Assembly: GCF_003602095.1 (NCBI RefSeq)
Contig: NZ_RAHH01000011.1
Coordinates: 124,001 to 188,000, forward strand
From: Rahnella woolbedingensis
GTDB lineage: Bacteria; Pseudomonadota; Gammaproteobacteria; Enterobacterales; Enterobacteriaceae
Reading direction: 5' to 3'
DNA length: 64,000 nt
The position numbers were made by a program, and so were the translations under genes. Below are positions 38,709 through 48,739 of this stretch, one piece after another (position 1 is the first letter of the stretch; each line of letters opens with the position of its first letter). A model generated the notes under the pieces. That model worked only from the letters and a program-made list of their open reading frames with translations. It made no database searches and was not told the DNA's origin.

Positions 38709-40025
38709 ATGCCATTAGTTATTGTAGCGGTGGGCGTCGCACTGCTGTTGTTACTTATGATCCGATTTAAGCTTAATGGCTTCATTGCACTGATCCTGGT
38801 CGCGCTGGCGGTGGGCATCATGCAGGGAATGCCGGTCGACAAAGTCATCACGTCGATCAAAAACGGGGTAGGCGGCACGCTCGGTAGTCTGGCTCTGATC
38901 ATGGGCTTCGGCGCTATGCTGGGCAAGTTGCTGGCAGATTGCGGTGGCGCACAGCGTATCGCGACCACGCTTATCGAAAAGTTTGGCCGTGAACACATTC
39001 AGTGGGCAATCGTGCTGACCGGTTTCATCGTCGGTTTCGCGCTGTTCTATGAAGTCGGCTTCGTGCTGATGCTGCCGCTGGTCTTTACCGTGGCGGCGGC
39101 GGCGCGTCTGCCACTGTTGTATGTCGGCGTGCCGATGGCGGCTGCGTTATCCGTCACGCACGGTTTCCTGCCTCCGCACCCTGGCCCGACGGCGATTGCC
39201 ACTATTTTCCACGCAGATATGGGCAAAACTCTGCTGTACGGTTCACTGCTGGCGGTGCCAACGGTCATTCTCGCCGGTCCGGTCTATGCACGTTTCCTGA
39301 AAGGGATCGACAAACCGGTTCCTGAAGGTCTGTTCAACCCGAAAACCTTCACTGAAGAAGAAATGCCGGGCTTTGGCGTCAGCGTAGCGACGTCACTGGT
39401 ACCGGTCATTCTGATGGCGTTCCGTGCCGTTTGCGAAATGATCTTACCGAAAGGCCATCCGGTGCTGTCTTACGCTGAATTCTTCGGCGACCCGGTAATG
39501 GCAACGCTGATTGCGGTACTGATCGCTATCTTCACCTTCGGCCTGAACCGTGGCCGTAAGATGGATGAAGTGATGGCGACCGTGAGTGATTCCATCAAAA
39601 TCATCGCGATGATGCTGTTAATCATCGGCGGTGGCGGTGCGTTCAAACAGGTACTGGTAGACAGTGGTATTGAAAAATACATCGCCGCCCTGATGAATGG
39701 CAGCAACCTGTCGCCAATCCTGCTGGCCTGGTCGATTGCGGCGGTGCTGCGTATCGCACTGGGTTCTGCCACTGTCGCAGCGATTACCGCGGGCGGCATT
39801 GCCGCACCACTGATTGCGACTACCGGCGTCAGCCCTGAGCTGATGGTGATCGCCGTCGGTTCCGGCAGCGTGATTTTCTCTCACGTGAATGATCCGGGCT
39901 TCTGGTTGTTCAAGGAGTACTTCAACCTGACCATCGTCGAAACGTTCAAATCCTGGTCGGTGCTGGAAACCATCATTTCCCTCTGCGGTCTGGCCGGATG
40001 CCTGCTGCTGTCGATGGTCGTCTGA
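38709..40025 (+). CDS. gntT: High-affinity gluconate:H+ symporter GntT
   Basis: A 438-aa inner-membrane gluconate importer of the GntP family. Length and sequence follow E. coli GntT closely (GFLPPHPGPTAIATIFHADMG, VIAVGSGSVIFSHVNDPGFW). About 12-14 helices are expected. SD GAGGGGAA precedes ATG 38709. It occupies the place where E. coli K-12 has gntU, next to yhgN. Control is by the GntR palindrome and CRP site upstream. Confidence 0.95.
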   Translation: MPLVIVAVGVALLLLLMIRFKLNGFIALILVALAVGIMQGMPVDKVITSIKNGVGGTLGSLALIMGFGAMLGKLLADCGGAQRIATTLIEKFGREHIQWAIVLTGFIVGFALFYEVGFVLMLPLVFTVAAAARLPLLYVGVPMAAALSVTHGFLPPHPGPTAIATIFHADMGKTLLYGSLLAVPTVILAGPVYARFLKGIDKPVPEGLFNPKTFTEEEMPGFGVSVATSLVPVILMAFRAVCEMILPKGHPVLSYAEFFGDPVMATLIAVLIAIFTFGLNRGRKMDEVMATVSDSIKIIAMMLLIIGGGGAFKQVLVDSGIEKYIAALMNGSNLSPILLAWSIAAVLRIALGSATVAAITAGGIAAPLIATTGVSPELMVIAVGSGSVIFSHVNDPGFWLFKEYFNLTIVETFKSWSVLETIISLCGLAGCLLLSMVV

Positions 40026-40044
40026 CGACAAATTGTGAGCATAA

Positions 40045-40072
40045 AAAAGGCGAGCCATTTGGCTCGCCTTTT
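40045..40072 (+). terminator. Terminator of gntT
   Basis: AAAAGGCGAGCC (40045-40056) pairs perfectly with GGCTCGCCTTTT (40061-40072). A near-copy lies after the toxin-antitoxin pair at 40796. Confidence 0.93.
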
Positions 40073-40155
40073 CGTTTCTGACGAGAAAAACCTCGCGTTG
40101 AACTCTTACCCTGTGAGAGTGTTATCCCGCCATCTTGAGTCATGGAATGAGTCAT

Positions 40156-40479
40156 ATGGAATATCTGGAGTTTATCGAAACCCCGACGTTTAGTCGTCAA
40201 TGCAAAGAACTGCTTACTGAGGACGAGTATCGCCAGTTTCAGGAATACCTTTCGCATTATCCCGATGCAGGCGCTTTGATTGTCGGGACGGGAGGATGCA
40301 GAAAAATCCGCTGGGGTTATCAAAAGCGTGGGGAAAGTGCGGGTGTGCGGGCGATTTATTATTACCTGTGCGCTGATGGTCAGATTTTCATGCTGCTGGT
40401 TTATCCGAAGAGCGAGAAAGATTCTCTGACGGGAAATGAAAAATCGATTTTAAAAAATATCGTACAAAGTCTGTCGTGA
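40156..40479 (+). CDS. RelE/HigB-type toxin
   Basis: A 107-aa toxin of the RelE/ParE superfamily, HigB-2 branch. MEYLEFIETPTFSRQ starts the fold. GGCRKIRWGYQKRGESAGVRAIYYYL and MLLVYPKSEKDSLTGNEKSILK are the conserved core strands and C-terminal helix with basic and aromatic residues. Family members cut mRNA on the ribosome. ATG 40156 is preferred (GGAATGA as SD); ATG 40147 is an alternative. The antitoxin gene follows after 15 bases, the reversed toxin-first order of higBA systems. Confidence 0.88.
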   Translation: MEYLEFIETPTFSRQCKELLTEDEYRQFQEYLSHYPDAGALIVGTGGCRKIRWGYQKRGESAGVRAIYYYLCADGQIFMLLVYPKSEKDSLTGNEKSILKNIVQSLS

Positions 40480-40494
40480 CACAGGAGATGGACC

Positions 40495-40785
40495 ATGAAT
40501 AAAGAATTATTCGACGAATTGCGGCAATCGGCCGAAGAGATGATCGCCATCCGCAAAGGTGAAATGGCACCCGCGCATATCACGCATGTTGCGATGCCTG
40601 AAGTAAAACAAATTCGAACCAAGGCGGGAGTTAAACAAGATGAATTCGCACGGTTGCTTGGCGTTTCCCCTTCGCTTGTTCAGGCGTGGGAACAACAAAA
40701 ACGTTTGCCAAATGGCGCAGCACTGAAGTTATTGAAAATGCTGGAACTGAATCCGCAAATTATCCAGACGCTGAAAACGATTTAA
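40495..40785 (+). CDS. HigA/NadS-type antitoxin with XRE helix-turn-helix
   Basis: A 96-aa antitoxin. The N-terminal half (1-40) probably wraps the toxin. The C-terminal half is an XRE-type helix-turn-helix (QIRTKAGVKQDEFARLLGVSPSLVQAWEQQKRLP), which should bind its own promoter and autorepress the pair. SD AGGAG precedes ATG 40495. The layout and domain match the NadS family that pairs with HigB-2-like toxins. The module separates gntT from yhgN, which are close neighbours of the gnt/asd block in E. coli. Confidence 0.9.
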   Translation: MNKELFDELRQSAEEMIAIRKGEMAPAHITHVAMPEVKQIRTKAGVKQDEFARLLGVSPSLVQAWEQQKRLPNGAALKLLKMLELNPQIIQTLKTI

Positions 40786-40795
40786 ACAGATGTAC

Positions 40796-40826
40796 AAAAG
40801 GCGAGCCAGATGGCTAGCCTTTTTCG
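40796..40826 (+). terminator. Terminator of the toxin-antitoxin pair, near-copy of the gntT terminator
   Basis: AAAAGGCGAGCC (40796-40807) pairs with GGCTAGCCTTTT (40812-40823) with one mismatch. The first 13 bases and the TTTTCGTTT tail match the gntT terminator at 40045. Confidence 0.88.
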
Positions 40827-40839
40827 TTTTATGTTGTCG

Positions 40840-41433
40840 CTAAATCTTCAAATACGCCCTGATCCCATCGAGGAACATCTGCGTCGAGAGCATGACCAGA
40901 ATCAGGCCCATCAGGCGTTCGAGGGCACTGACGCCTTTGTCGCCGAGCAGTCGCAGGAACAGATTCGACAGCAGCAGAATTGCCATCGACAGGCCCCAGG
41001 CGATAAACAGCGCCAGCGTTAAGTGGCTCATCTGATTCGGGTACTGATGCGAAAGCAGCATCAGGGTGGCGAGAATCGACGGGCCGGCGACCAGCGGGAT
41101 CGCCATCGGGACGAGGAATGGCTCTTCACCGGCAGGCAAACCGCTGCTGCTTTTCTCTTCCGACGGAAAAATCATTTTGATGGCAATCAGGAACAGAATA
41201 ATACCGCCGGAAATCGACACGGTTTCTGTACGCAGATTCAGGAACGACAGGATTTTTTCCCCGGCAAACAGGAATATCAGCATCAGGAGGAGTGCGATCA
41301 GCATTTCGCGGATTAACACCACACGGCGGCGTTTCGGGTCGAGATGTTTTAAGACCGACATGAAAATCGGTAAGTTGCCCAGCGGATCCATAATTAAAAA
41401 CAGCAAAATCGTTGCTGAAATCATTTCGGTCAT
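40840..41433 (-). CDS. yhgN: MarC-family membrane protein YhgN
   Basis: A 197-aa inner-membrane protein of the UPF0056/MarC family with about six helices. It matches E. coli YhgN in length and in blocks such as LFLIMDPLGNLPIF near the N-terminus and MAIPLVAGPSILATLMLL in the middle. The function is unknown; a role as exporter was once suggested for MarC but not supported. The start is ATG 41433; the frame extends upstream but matches the family only from there. It is divergent from asd. Confidence 0.92.
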   Translation of the reverse strand: MTEMISATILLFLIMDPLGNLPIFMSVLKHLDPKRRRVVLIREMLIALLLMLIFLFAGEKILSFLNLRTETVSISGGIILFLIAIKMIFPSEEKSSSGLPAGEEPFLVPMAIPLVAGPSILATLMLLSHQYPNQMSHLTLALFIAWGLSMAILLLSNLFLRLLGDKGVSALERLMGLILVMLSTQMFLDGIRAYLKI

Positions 41434-41649
41434 GACTACCTCAGAATGATAAAAAACGCCTGTTATAAGTCGTGCTGCTATTAAAGGCTGCACTATTGAT
41501 TAAATTAACTTGCCACTTCTGGTGCATTTTGTAAGGTGGTAGACCCGCGCGCTAACGGGGCACAGTGCATCAAAACAGGCACTCACTGAGTGCAAACGCG
41601 CGTTTAAGCCGTTTTAAGCAGTTATCACCCTCAGGGCAGGACAGATATT

Positions 41650-42753
41650 ATGAAAAATGTAGGTTTCGTAGGCTGGCGTGGAATGGTCGGTTCTGTACTC
41701 ATGCAACGCATGATTGAAGAACGCGATTTCGACGCTATCCGTCCGGTATTCTTCTCCACCTCTCAGCACGGTCAGGCCGCGCCTTCTTTCACGGGTCAGT
41801 CTGGTACCTTGCAAGATGCCTATGATCTGGACGCACTGAGTGCGCTGGACATTATCATCACCTGTCAGGGCGGCGATTATACCAATGAAATCTATCCTAA
41901 GCTGCGTGAAATCGGTTGGTCCGGCTACTGGATTGACGCAGCTTCTTCTCTGAGAATGGAAGATGACGCGATAATCATCCTCGACCCGGTCAACAGCGCA
42001 GTGATACATCAGGGTATCGACAAAGGCATCAAAACCTTTGTGGGCGGTAACTGTACCGTCAGCCTGATGCTGATGTCGCTCGGCGGCCTGTTCGCCAATG
42101 ACCTGATCGAATGGGCGTCTGTCGCCACCTATCAGGCGGCGTCCGGCGGTGGTGCGCGTCACATGCGCGAGCTGCTGACCCAGATGGGCATGCTGCATAA
42201 CAGCGTGGCGAAAGAGCTGGAAAACCCGGCTTCCGCCATTCTGGATATCGAACGTAAAGTGACGGCGCTGACCCGCAGCGGTACGTTGCCAACCGATAAC
42301 TTCGGTGTTCCGCTGGCTGGCGGTCTGATCCCGTGGATCGACAAACAGCTCGATAACGGCCAGACCAAAGAAGAGTGGAAAGGTCAGGCGGAAACCAACA
42401 AAATTCTCGGCACTTCCAGCATTATTCCGGTGGATGGCCTTTGTGTCCGTATCGGCGCGTTGCGCTGCCACAGCCAGGCGTTCACGCTGAAGCTGAAAAA
42501 AGATGTGTCGATCCCTGAAATCGAACAGATGCTGGCTTCGCACAACGACTGGGTTCGCGTGATCCCGAACGACCGGGAGCTGTCGATGCGTGAACTGACG
42601 CCAGCTGCGGTTACCGGCACGATGAACACCCCGGTTGGCCGTCTGCGCAAACTGAATATGGGGCCGCAATATCTGTCGGCGTTTACCGTCGGTGATCAGC
42701 TGCTGTGGGGCGCGGCAGAACCTTTACGCCGTATGCTGCGTATTCTTTTGTAA
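41650..42753 (+). CDS. asd: Aspartate-semialdehyde dehydrogenase
   Basis: NADPH-dependent enzyme making aspartate semialdehyde, the branch point to lysine/diaminopimelate, threonine and methionine. The 367-aa product starts [20 protein letters not shown] (nucleotide fold). The catalytic cysteine is in [14 protein letters not shown] near residue 136, and the active-site histidine is expected in ALRCHSQAF near 274. Near-identical to E. coli Asd. I looked for a lysine riboswitch upstream and saw none. It is followed by a strong terminator before glgB. Confidence 0.98.
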   Translation: MKNVGFVGWRGMVGSVLMQRMIEERDFDAIRPVFFSTSQHGQAAPSFTGQSGTLQDAYDLDALSALDIIITCQGGDYTNEIYPKLREIGWSGYWIDAASSLRMEDDAIIILDPVNSAVIHQGIDKGIKTFVGGNCTVSLMLMSLGGLFANDLIEWASVATYQAASGGGARHMRELLTQMGMLHNSVAKELENPASAILDIERKVTALTRSGTLPTDNFGVPLAGGLIPWIDKQLDNGQTKEEWKGQAETNKILGTSSIIPVDGLCVRIGALRCHSQAFTLKLKKDVSIPEIEQMLASHNDWVRVIPNDRELSMRELTPAAVTGTMNTPVGRLRKLNMGPQYLSAFTVGDQLLWGAAEPLRRMLRILL

Positions 42754-42793
42754 GCTGAAAACTGCCCTGTTTTCTTTGTAAATATTTCCCCTG

Positions 42794-42821
42794 CGGGACA
42801 CCAGCACGGTGTCCCGTTTTT
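42794..42821 (+). terminator. Terminator of asd
   Basis: CGGGACACC (42794-42802) pairs with GGTGTCCCG (42808-42816), followed by TTTTT. Confidence 0.92.
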
Positions 42822-43165
42822 GTTTCAACCTTCAATAACTTCCGCCATTTCTCCCATCACCCGCAGCGCTTTTTACTGTATTTATCTTTTTCAAAAATTT
42901 GTCCATTTTTGAACTCCTTAACGCCCTGCCTTTTTTAATCTTTGTCTATGCTTAGTAGAAGAGCTCTGCCTTTTTGAGAAGCGGAATTAGAGACTTATTT
43001 GGAAATTGTGAACAAAGGCGCACTGGCGCATTTTTTGCCAAAGTGAAGTACCGCCAGATCACAATGCAACGACAAAAAGGGGAGCACACTTAATTTACAT
43101 GTCGTATTGAATACCTGAATGATTTTATTGGATTTATTGATTTAATTAATCATAGGACGAAATAC
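42822..43165 (+). promoter_or_regulatory. Upstream region of the glycogen operon
   Basis: About 340 bp without a gene, between the asd terminator and glgB. It is AT-rich near the glgB start, with SD AGGACGA. No promoter or operator could be assigned with confidence. Confidence 0.4.
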
Positions 43166-45349
43166 ATGTCTGTACTTCCCGATCAGCACGTCATTAATCA
43201 AATTATATCTGGCCACTACGCTGATCCTTTTTCTCTTTTGGGAATGCATTCTGTGGCCGCCGGGCTCGAAGTGCGTGCCCTGTTGCCAGATGCTGATCAG
43301 GTCTGGGTTATTGATGTAGAAAAAGGCAAGCAGGTGGCGGAACTGCGTCGTTATGACGACCGCGGTTTCTTTGTCGGCCTGATCCCACGCCGTAAAAATG
43401 CATTTCGCTACAAGCTGGAAGTCCGCTGGGGCGAGAATCTCCATGTGATTGACGACCCTTACCGGTTCGGCACGCTGTTGCAGGAGCTGGATATCTGGCT
43501 GCTGGCAGAGGGTACACACCTGCGGCCGTATGAAAAACTCGGTGCGCATCTGCAAACACTGGACGATGTCGAAGGCGTCAGTTTTGCCGTCTGGGCACCG
43601 AATGCCACGCGGGTTTCCGTGGTCGGTGAATTCAACTTCTGGGATGGCCGCCGTCACCCGATGCGCCAGCGTCGTGAGAATGGCATCTGGGAACTGTTTA
43701 TCCCTGCCGTGCGCGAAGGTCAGCTGTATAAATTCGAAATTATCGACTGCCGCGGCAATGTCACCCTGCGTGCCGATCCTTACGCTTTTGAGGCGCAGAT
43801 GCGCCCGGATACCGCCTCATGTGTGCGGAAATTGCCGGACGTTGTGCCACATTCACAAGCGCGTAAGCAAGCCAACGCGCTGAATCAGCCGGTTTCCGTC
43901 TATGAAGTGCATCTGGGTTCCTGGCGTCGTCATACCGATGACAATTTCTGGCTCAGCTACGGCGAGCTGGCTGAGCAATTAGTTTCCTACGCCAAATGGA
44001 TGGGCTTTACGCATATCGAGCTGATGCCGGTGAATGAGCATCCGTTCGACGGCAGCTGGGGTTATCAGCCGCTGGGCATGTATGCGCCGACCCGCCGTTT
44101 CGGTACGCCGATGGATTTCAAAGCCTTTGTCGATGCTGCGCATAACGCCGGACTGAATGTGATCCTCGACTGGGTGCCGGGGCATTTCCCCAGCGATGCC
44201 TACGGGCTGGCGCAGTTCGACGGCACCGCGCTGTATGAATATGCCGATCCGCGCGAAGGTTATCATCAGGACTGGAACACGCTGATTTATAATTATGGCC
44301 GCCATGAAGTGCGTAACTATCTGGCTGGCAATGGTTTTTACTGGATTGAGCGCTTCGGTATTGATGGCCTGCGTGTAGATGCGGTGGCGTCCATGATTTA
44401 CCGCGATTACAGCCGTAAAGCAGGCGAGTGGATCCCTAACTATTACGGTGGCCGCGAGAACCTCGAAGCCATTTCTTTCCTGAAATACACCAACCATACG
44501 ATTGGCAGGGAACTCGGCGGCGCAGTGACGCTGGCGGAAGAATCGACCGATTATCCGGGCGTTACCATGCCGCCGGACGCCAACGGGCTGGGCTTCCATT
44601 ACAAATGGAATTTGGGCTGGATGCACGACTCGCTGTCTTATATGCAGCTCGATCCGGTTCACCGTAAATACCACCACAATCTCATGACATTCGGCGTGCT
44701 TTACGCCTACAGCGAGAACTTCATGCTGCCGCTGTCGCATGATGAAGTGGTGCATGGCAAAAAATCCCTGCTGGATAAAATGCCCGGCGACGTCTGGCAG
44801 AAGTTTGCCAACCTGCGCGCCTATTACGGCTTTATGTGGGGGCATCCGGGCAAAAAATTATTATTTATGGGGTGCGAATTTGCGCAGGGGCGCGAGTGGA
44901 ATTTCGACGCCAGCCTCGACTGGCATCTGCTGGACGACGCGTCTGGCTGGCACAGCGGCGTGCAGCATCTGGTTCGCGACCTGAACCTGACGTATCAGGC
45001 CAACGCGCCGCTGTATGAGCTCGATTACAACCCGCGCGGCTTCGAATGGCTGGTGGTTGATGACCATGAAAATTCGATTTTTGCCTTTGCGCGTCGGGAC
45101 GAAAACGGCTGCGAAGTCATCGTCATCAGTAACTTCACGCCGGTGCCCCGTGAACACTACCGTATCGGCATTGGCCGCCCTGGCCGTTACCGCGAAATTC
45201 TTAACACCGATTCGCATTTCTACCGGGGCAGCAATGTCGGCAACAGCGGCGACGTTTACAGTGAAAACATCGGTCATCATCAGCGCGAACATTCGATCAG
45301 CGTGACCATTCCGCCGCTGGCGACGGTTTATTTGCGAAGGGAGGCGTAA
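43166..45349 (+). CDS. glgB: 1,4-alpha-glucan branching enzyme
   Basis: Makes alpha-1,6 branches in glycogen. The 727-aa GH13 enzyme has an N-terminal CBM48-type region ([22 protein letters not shown] near 140), then the catalytic barrel. The nucleophile aspartate is in [18 protein letters not shown] near 405, the acid/base glutamate in LAEESTDYP near 460, and the third acidic residue in [10 protein letters not shown] near 525. It is the first gene of the glg operon and overlaps glgX by one base. Confidence 0.98.
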   Translation: MSVLPDQHVINQIISGHYADPFSLLGMHSVAAGLEVRALLPDADQVWVIDVEKGKQVAELRRYDDRGFFVGLIPRRKNAFRYKLEVRWGENLHVIDDPYRFGTLLQELDIWLLAEGTHLRPYEKLGAHLQTLDDVEGVSFAVWAPNATRVSVVGEFNFWDGRRHPMRQRRENGIWELFIPAVREGQLYKFEIIDCRGNVTLRADPYAFEAQMRPDTASCVRKLPDVVPHSQARKQANALNQPVSVYEVHLGSWRRHTDDNFWLSYGELAEQLVSYAKWMGFTHIELMPVNEHPFDGSWGYQPLGMYAPTRRFGTPMDFKAFVDAAHNAGLNVILDWVPGHFPSDAYGLAQFDGTALYEYADPREGYHQDWNTLIYNYGRHEVRNYLAGNGFYWIERFGIDGLRVDAVASMIYRDYSRKAGEWIPNYYGGRENLEAISFLKYTNHTIGRELGGAVTLAEESTDYPGVTMPPDANGLGFHYKWNLGWMHDSLSYMQLDPVHRKYHHNLMTFGVLYAYSENFMLPLSHDEVVHGKKSLLDKMPGDVWQKFANLRAYYGFMWGHPGKKLLFMGCEFAQGREWNFDASLDWHLLDDASGWHSGVQHLVRDLNLTYQANAPLYELDYNPRGFEWLVVDDHENSIFAFARRDENGCEVIVISNFTPVPREHYRIGIGRPGRYREILNTDSHFYRGSNVGNSGDVYSENIGHHQREHSISVTIPPLATVYLRREA

Positions 45350-47373
45350 TGAAACAGCTCGCGACCGGTCAGCCCGCACCTTTTGGTGCGCATCTCAGAG
45401 ATAACGGCATCAATTTTTGCCTGTACTCCGCGCATGCGGAAAAAGTGGAGTTATGTCTTTTTGATGAGACCGGCAGCGAGCAGCATCTGCCTTTACCGGG
45501 ACATACCGGCAATCTCTGGCACGGTTTTCTGCCCGATGCCAAAGCCGGACAACGCTACGGTTATCGCGTTTACGGGCCGTTCGACCCGAAAAACGGCCAT
45601 CGTTTTAACCCGAAAAAAGTGCTGATCGACCCCAGTGCGCGGGCTGTTGACGGCGTTCTGCATGACAATGCGCGCTTTACCGGTGGCACTGACGCGCCGG
45701 ACGACAAAGACAGCGCCGTGGTGGCGCCGAAATCTGTCGTCGTCGCCGGAAATTTCGACTGGGGCGATGATAGACCGCCCGCCAGACCGTGGGGCGAAAC
45801 GGTGATTTATGAAGCGCATGTGCGTGGTCTGACCCGCCAGCATCCTCGTATTCCGGCGGCTATCCGCGGCACTTACGCCGGACTGGCGCATCCGGTCATG
45901 CTTGAGTATTTACAGCATCTCGGTGTGACCGCAATCGAGCTTCTGCCGGTGCAACATCATGCCGATGAACCGCGTTTGCAAAAGCTGGGTCTGAGCAATT
46001 ACTGGGGCTACAACGTGCTGGCGCCGTGCGCCGTTGAGCCACGTTATGCCAGCGGGCTGGGCGGTGTGTCGGCGCTGAATGAGTTTAAATCGGCAGTCAA
46101 AGCGCTGCATCAGGCCGGTATCGAGGTGATCCTCGACGTGGTGTTTAATCACAGCGCGGAGCTGGATATCGACGGGCCATTTATCTCTTTCCGCGGTATC
46201 GATAACGCCAGTTATTACTGGCTCAACGAAGACGGCTCTGACAACAACATGACCGGTTGCGGCAACACGCTGCGCCTGATGGATGACGACGTTATCGCCT
46301 GGACGCTCGACTGCCTGCATTACTGGGTGCGCGAATGTCACGTTGACGGATTCCGTTTTGATTTAGCCACCGTACTCGGCAGAACGCCGGAATTCAGCGC
46401 ACAATCGCCGCTGTTTAACGCCATTAAGCAGGATGCGATTCTCTCGCAGGTCAAACTGATCGCAGAACCCTGGGATATCGGTACCGGCGGCTATCAGCTC
46501 GGCCATTTCCCGTCACCGTTTGCCGAATGGAGCGATGTGTGGCGCGACGATATGCGCCAGTTCTGGCTGCATGGCGATATTTCTCTCGGTCATTTTGCCG
46601 GACGTTTTGCGGCCTCTGCCGACAAATTCAGTCCCGCTCAACGCGAACCTTACGCCAGCGTGAATATGCTGACGGCACACGACGGTTTCACGTTGCGCGA
46701 TCTCGTGAGTTTTAACCAGAAACACAATCAGGCCAACGGTGAAGAAAACCGCGACGGCCACAACGAAAATTTCAGCCAAAACCACGGCGAAGAAGGGCTG
46801 GAGGCGTCTGCAGAAGTACAGCAGCAGCGCCGTCTCAGCCAGCGTGCTTTGCTGGCGACGCTGTTTTTGTCACAGGGCACGCCGATGTTGCTGGCCGGTG
46901 ACGAGCAGGGTAACAGCCAGTCTGGCAACAACAACGCCTACTGTCAGGACAATCCGCTGACCTGGCTCGACTGGGAAAATGCCGATGAAAGCCTGATGGC
47001 CTATACCTCTGCGCTGATTGCGCTGCGCCGGAAAATTCCGGCACTGACGCAAAACCGCTGGTGGCAGGAAGGCAGCGAAGATGTGCAATGGCTGAATCAA
47101 CAGGGGCAACCGATGAGCCCCGGCGACTGGGAACAGGGACCGCAGCAGTGGCTGCAAATCTGTCTGTCTCAGCGCTGGTTACTGATCGTCAATGCCTCGC
47201 TGCACGACGTGGATTTGCAGCTGCCGCCGGGAAACTGGCAGCCGGTTGCACCGTTCAACAGCGTGCTTTTTGATGAGGAACCCCGGCGTGTCATGGAAGG
47301 CTCGCAATGGCGGGCAGCAGCAAAAACCCTCTGTGTCCTACAAGATTTCACTCCACAGAGCCGGTCATTATAA
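45349..47373 (+). CDS. glgX: Glycogen debranching enzyme
   Basis: A 674-aa GH13 enzyme that removes alpha-1,6 branches left after phosphorylase action. The N-terminal CBM48 domain ([20 protein letters not shown]) is followed by the barrel, with the nucleophile aspartate in [13 protein letters not shown] near 335 and the glutamate in LIAEPWDIG near 370. The ATG at 45349 uses the last A of the glgB TAA, so translation is coupled. SD GGGAGG lies within the glgB end. Confidence 0.97.
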   Translation: MKQLATGQPAPFGAHLRDNGINFCLYSAHAEKVELCLFDETGSEQHLPLPGHTGNLWHGFLPDAKAGQRYGYRVYGPFDPKNGHRFNPKKVLIDPSARAVDGVLHDNARFTGGTDAPDDKDSAVVAPKSVVVAGNFDWGDDRPPARPWGETVIYEAHVRGLTRQHPRIPAAIRGTYAGLAHPVMLEYLQHLGVTAIELLPVQHHADEPRLQKLGLSNYWGYNVLAPCAVEPRYASGLGGVSALNEFKSAVKALHQAGIEVILDVVFNHSAELDIDGPFISFRGIDNASYYWLNEDGSDNNMTGCGNTLRLMDDDVIAWTLDCLHYWVRECHVDGFRFDLATVLGRTPEFSAQSPLFNAIKQDAILSQVKLIAEPWDIGTGGYQLGHFPSPFAEWSDVWRDDMRQFWLHGDISLGHFAGRFAASADKFSPAQREPYASVNMLTAHDGFTLRDLVSFNQKHNQANGEENRDGHNENFSQNHGEEGLEASAEVQQQRRLSQRALLATLFLSQGTPMLLAGDEQGNSQSGNNNAYCQDNPLTWLDWENADESLMAYTSALIALRRKIPALTQNRWWQEGSEDVQWLNQQGQPMSPGDWEQGPQQWLQICLSQRWLLIVNASLHDVDLQLPPGNWQPVAPFNSVLFDEEPRRVMEGSQWRAAAKTLCVLQDFTPQSRSL

Positions 47374-47390
47374 AAACGAAGGAGTCAGAT

Positions 47391-48668
47391 ATGGCGACAT
47401 TAGACAACCGGGACCCGGTTATGCTGGCACGACAGTTGCCGCTTAAATCCGTGGCATTGATCCTTGCCGGGGGCCGTGGTTCAAGACTGAAAGATTTAAC
47501 CGCAACCCGCGCCAAGCCTGCCGTCCACTTCGGTGGGAAATTCCGTATCATTGATTTCGCCCTGTCGAATTGCCTGAACTCCGGCATTCGCCGCATCGGT
47601 GTCATTACGCAATATCAGTCGCACACGCTGGTTCAGCATATCCAGCGCGGCTGGTCTTTCCTCAACGAAGAAATGAACGAGTTTGTGGATTTACTCCCGG
47701 CGCAGCAACGCCACGGCACCGAGCACTGGTACAAAGGCACCGCCGATGCGGTCTATCAGAATCTGGATATTATCCGCCGCTACGACGCCGAATTTGTGGT
47801 GATCCTGGCGGGTGACCATATTTACAAAATGGACTATTCGCGGATGCTGATCGACCACGTGCAGAAGGGCGGTGAATGTACCGTCGCCTGCCTGGAAGTG
47901 CCGCGCGCTGAGGCCAGCGAGTTCGGGGTTATCGGCGTCACAGAGGATTACCACATCACCAGTTTCGTCGAAAAACCGAAAGACCCGCCGCCGATGCCTG
48001 GTAATCCCGATATGGCGCTGGCGAGCATGGGCATCTACATTTTTAATGCGGACTATCTGTTTCGTATGCTCGAAGAAGACATGGCGAGTGAGGAATCCAG
48101 CCATGATTTCGGCAAAGACCTGATCCCGAAACTCACCCGTCAGGGCGTTGCCCGCGCGCATCCGTTCGGACTTTCCTGCGTGACGCAAAACGATGAATTG
48201 CCACCGTACTGGCGTGATGTCGGTACGCTCGACGCCTACTGGCGCGCGAATCTGGATCTGGCGTCGGTTACGCCCGAGCTGGATATGTATGACCGCGACT
48301 GGCCGATCCGCACGCATATGGAGCCATTGCCACCGGCCAAATTTGTGCAGGATCGCTCGGGCAGCCACGGTATGACCATGAATTCACTGGTGGCGGGCGG
48401 CGTTATCGTCTCCGGTTCAGTGGTGGTGCATTCCGTATTGTTCCCGCGGGTACGCGTCAACTCTTTCTGCAACATAGATTCGACGATTATTTTGCCGGAT
48501 GTGAACGTGGGGCGTTCATGCCGCTTACGTAAATGCGTCATCGACCGCGCCTGTCAGATCCCCGAAGGCATGGTGATTGGCGAGAATGCGGATGAAGACA
48601 GCCGCCGGTTCTATCGTTCCGAAGGGGGCGTGGTGCTGGTGACGCGCGCGATGCTGGCGAAACTATAA
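47391..48668 (+). CDS. glgC: Glucose-1-phosphate adenylyltransferase
   Basis: Makes ADP-glucose from ATP and glucose 1-phosphate, the committed step of glycogen synthesis, with allosteric control in enterobacteria. The 425-aa product has [22 protein letters not shown] (nucleotidyltransferase signature, near residue 20), [18 protein letters not shown], and a C-terminal left-handed beta-helix ([20 protein letters not shown]). ATG 47391 has SD AAGGAGT; the frame is open further upstream but overlaps the glgX end. It lies 17 bases after glgX. Confidence 0.97.
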   Translation: MATLDNRDPVMLARQLPLKSVALILAGGRGSRLKDLTATRAKPAVHFGGKFRIIDFALSNCLNSGIRRIGVITQYQSHTLVQHIQRGWSFLNEEMNEFVDLLPAQQRHGTEHWYKGTADAVYQNLDIIRRYDAEFVVILAGDHIYKMDYSRMLIDHVQKGGECTVACLEVPRAEASEFGVIGVTEDYHITSFVEKPKDPPPMPGNPDMALASMGIYIFNADYLFRMLEEDMASEESSHDFGKDLIPKLTRQGVARAHPFGLSCVTQNDELPPYWRDVGTLDAYWRANLDLASVTPELDMYDRDWPIRTHMEPLPPAKFVQDRSGSHGMTMNSLVAGGVIVSGSVVVHSVLFPRVRVNSFCNIDSTIILPDVNVGRSCRLRKCVIDRACQIPEGMVIGENADEDSRRFYRSEGGVVLVTRAMLAKL

Positions 48669-48695
48669 ACAGACGTTAGAAAGCACGACTTTTCG

Positions 48696-48720
48696 TCATC
48701 CCGGTTTTGCCGGGATGACC
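48696..48720 (+). other. Hairpin between glgC and glgA
   Basis: GTCATCCCGG (48696-48705) and CCGGGATGAC (48711-48720) form a perfect 10-bp stem with a 5-base loop. No T-run follows and glgA starts 20 bases later, so it may tune expression or mRNA processing rather than end the transcript. Confidence 0.65.
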
Positions 48721-48739
48721 GGGATAATCAGGAGCGCGA

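Noticed and set aside
41434..41649. Lysine riboswitch before asd
   Set aside because: I looked for a structured leader and a terminator or anti-terminator pair and found none.
41614..42669. Long open frame (351 codons) antisense to asd
   Set aside because: It is the opposite strand of asd, which matches a known enzyme over its whole length. Open antisense frames are common in GC-rich coding DNA.
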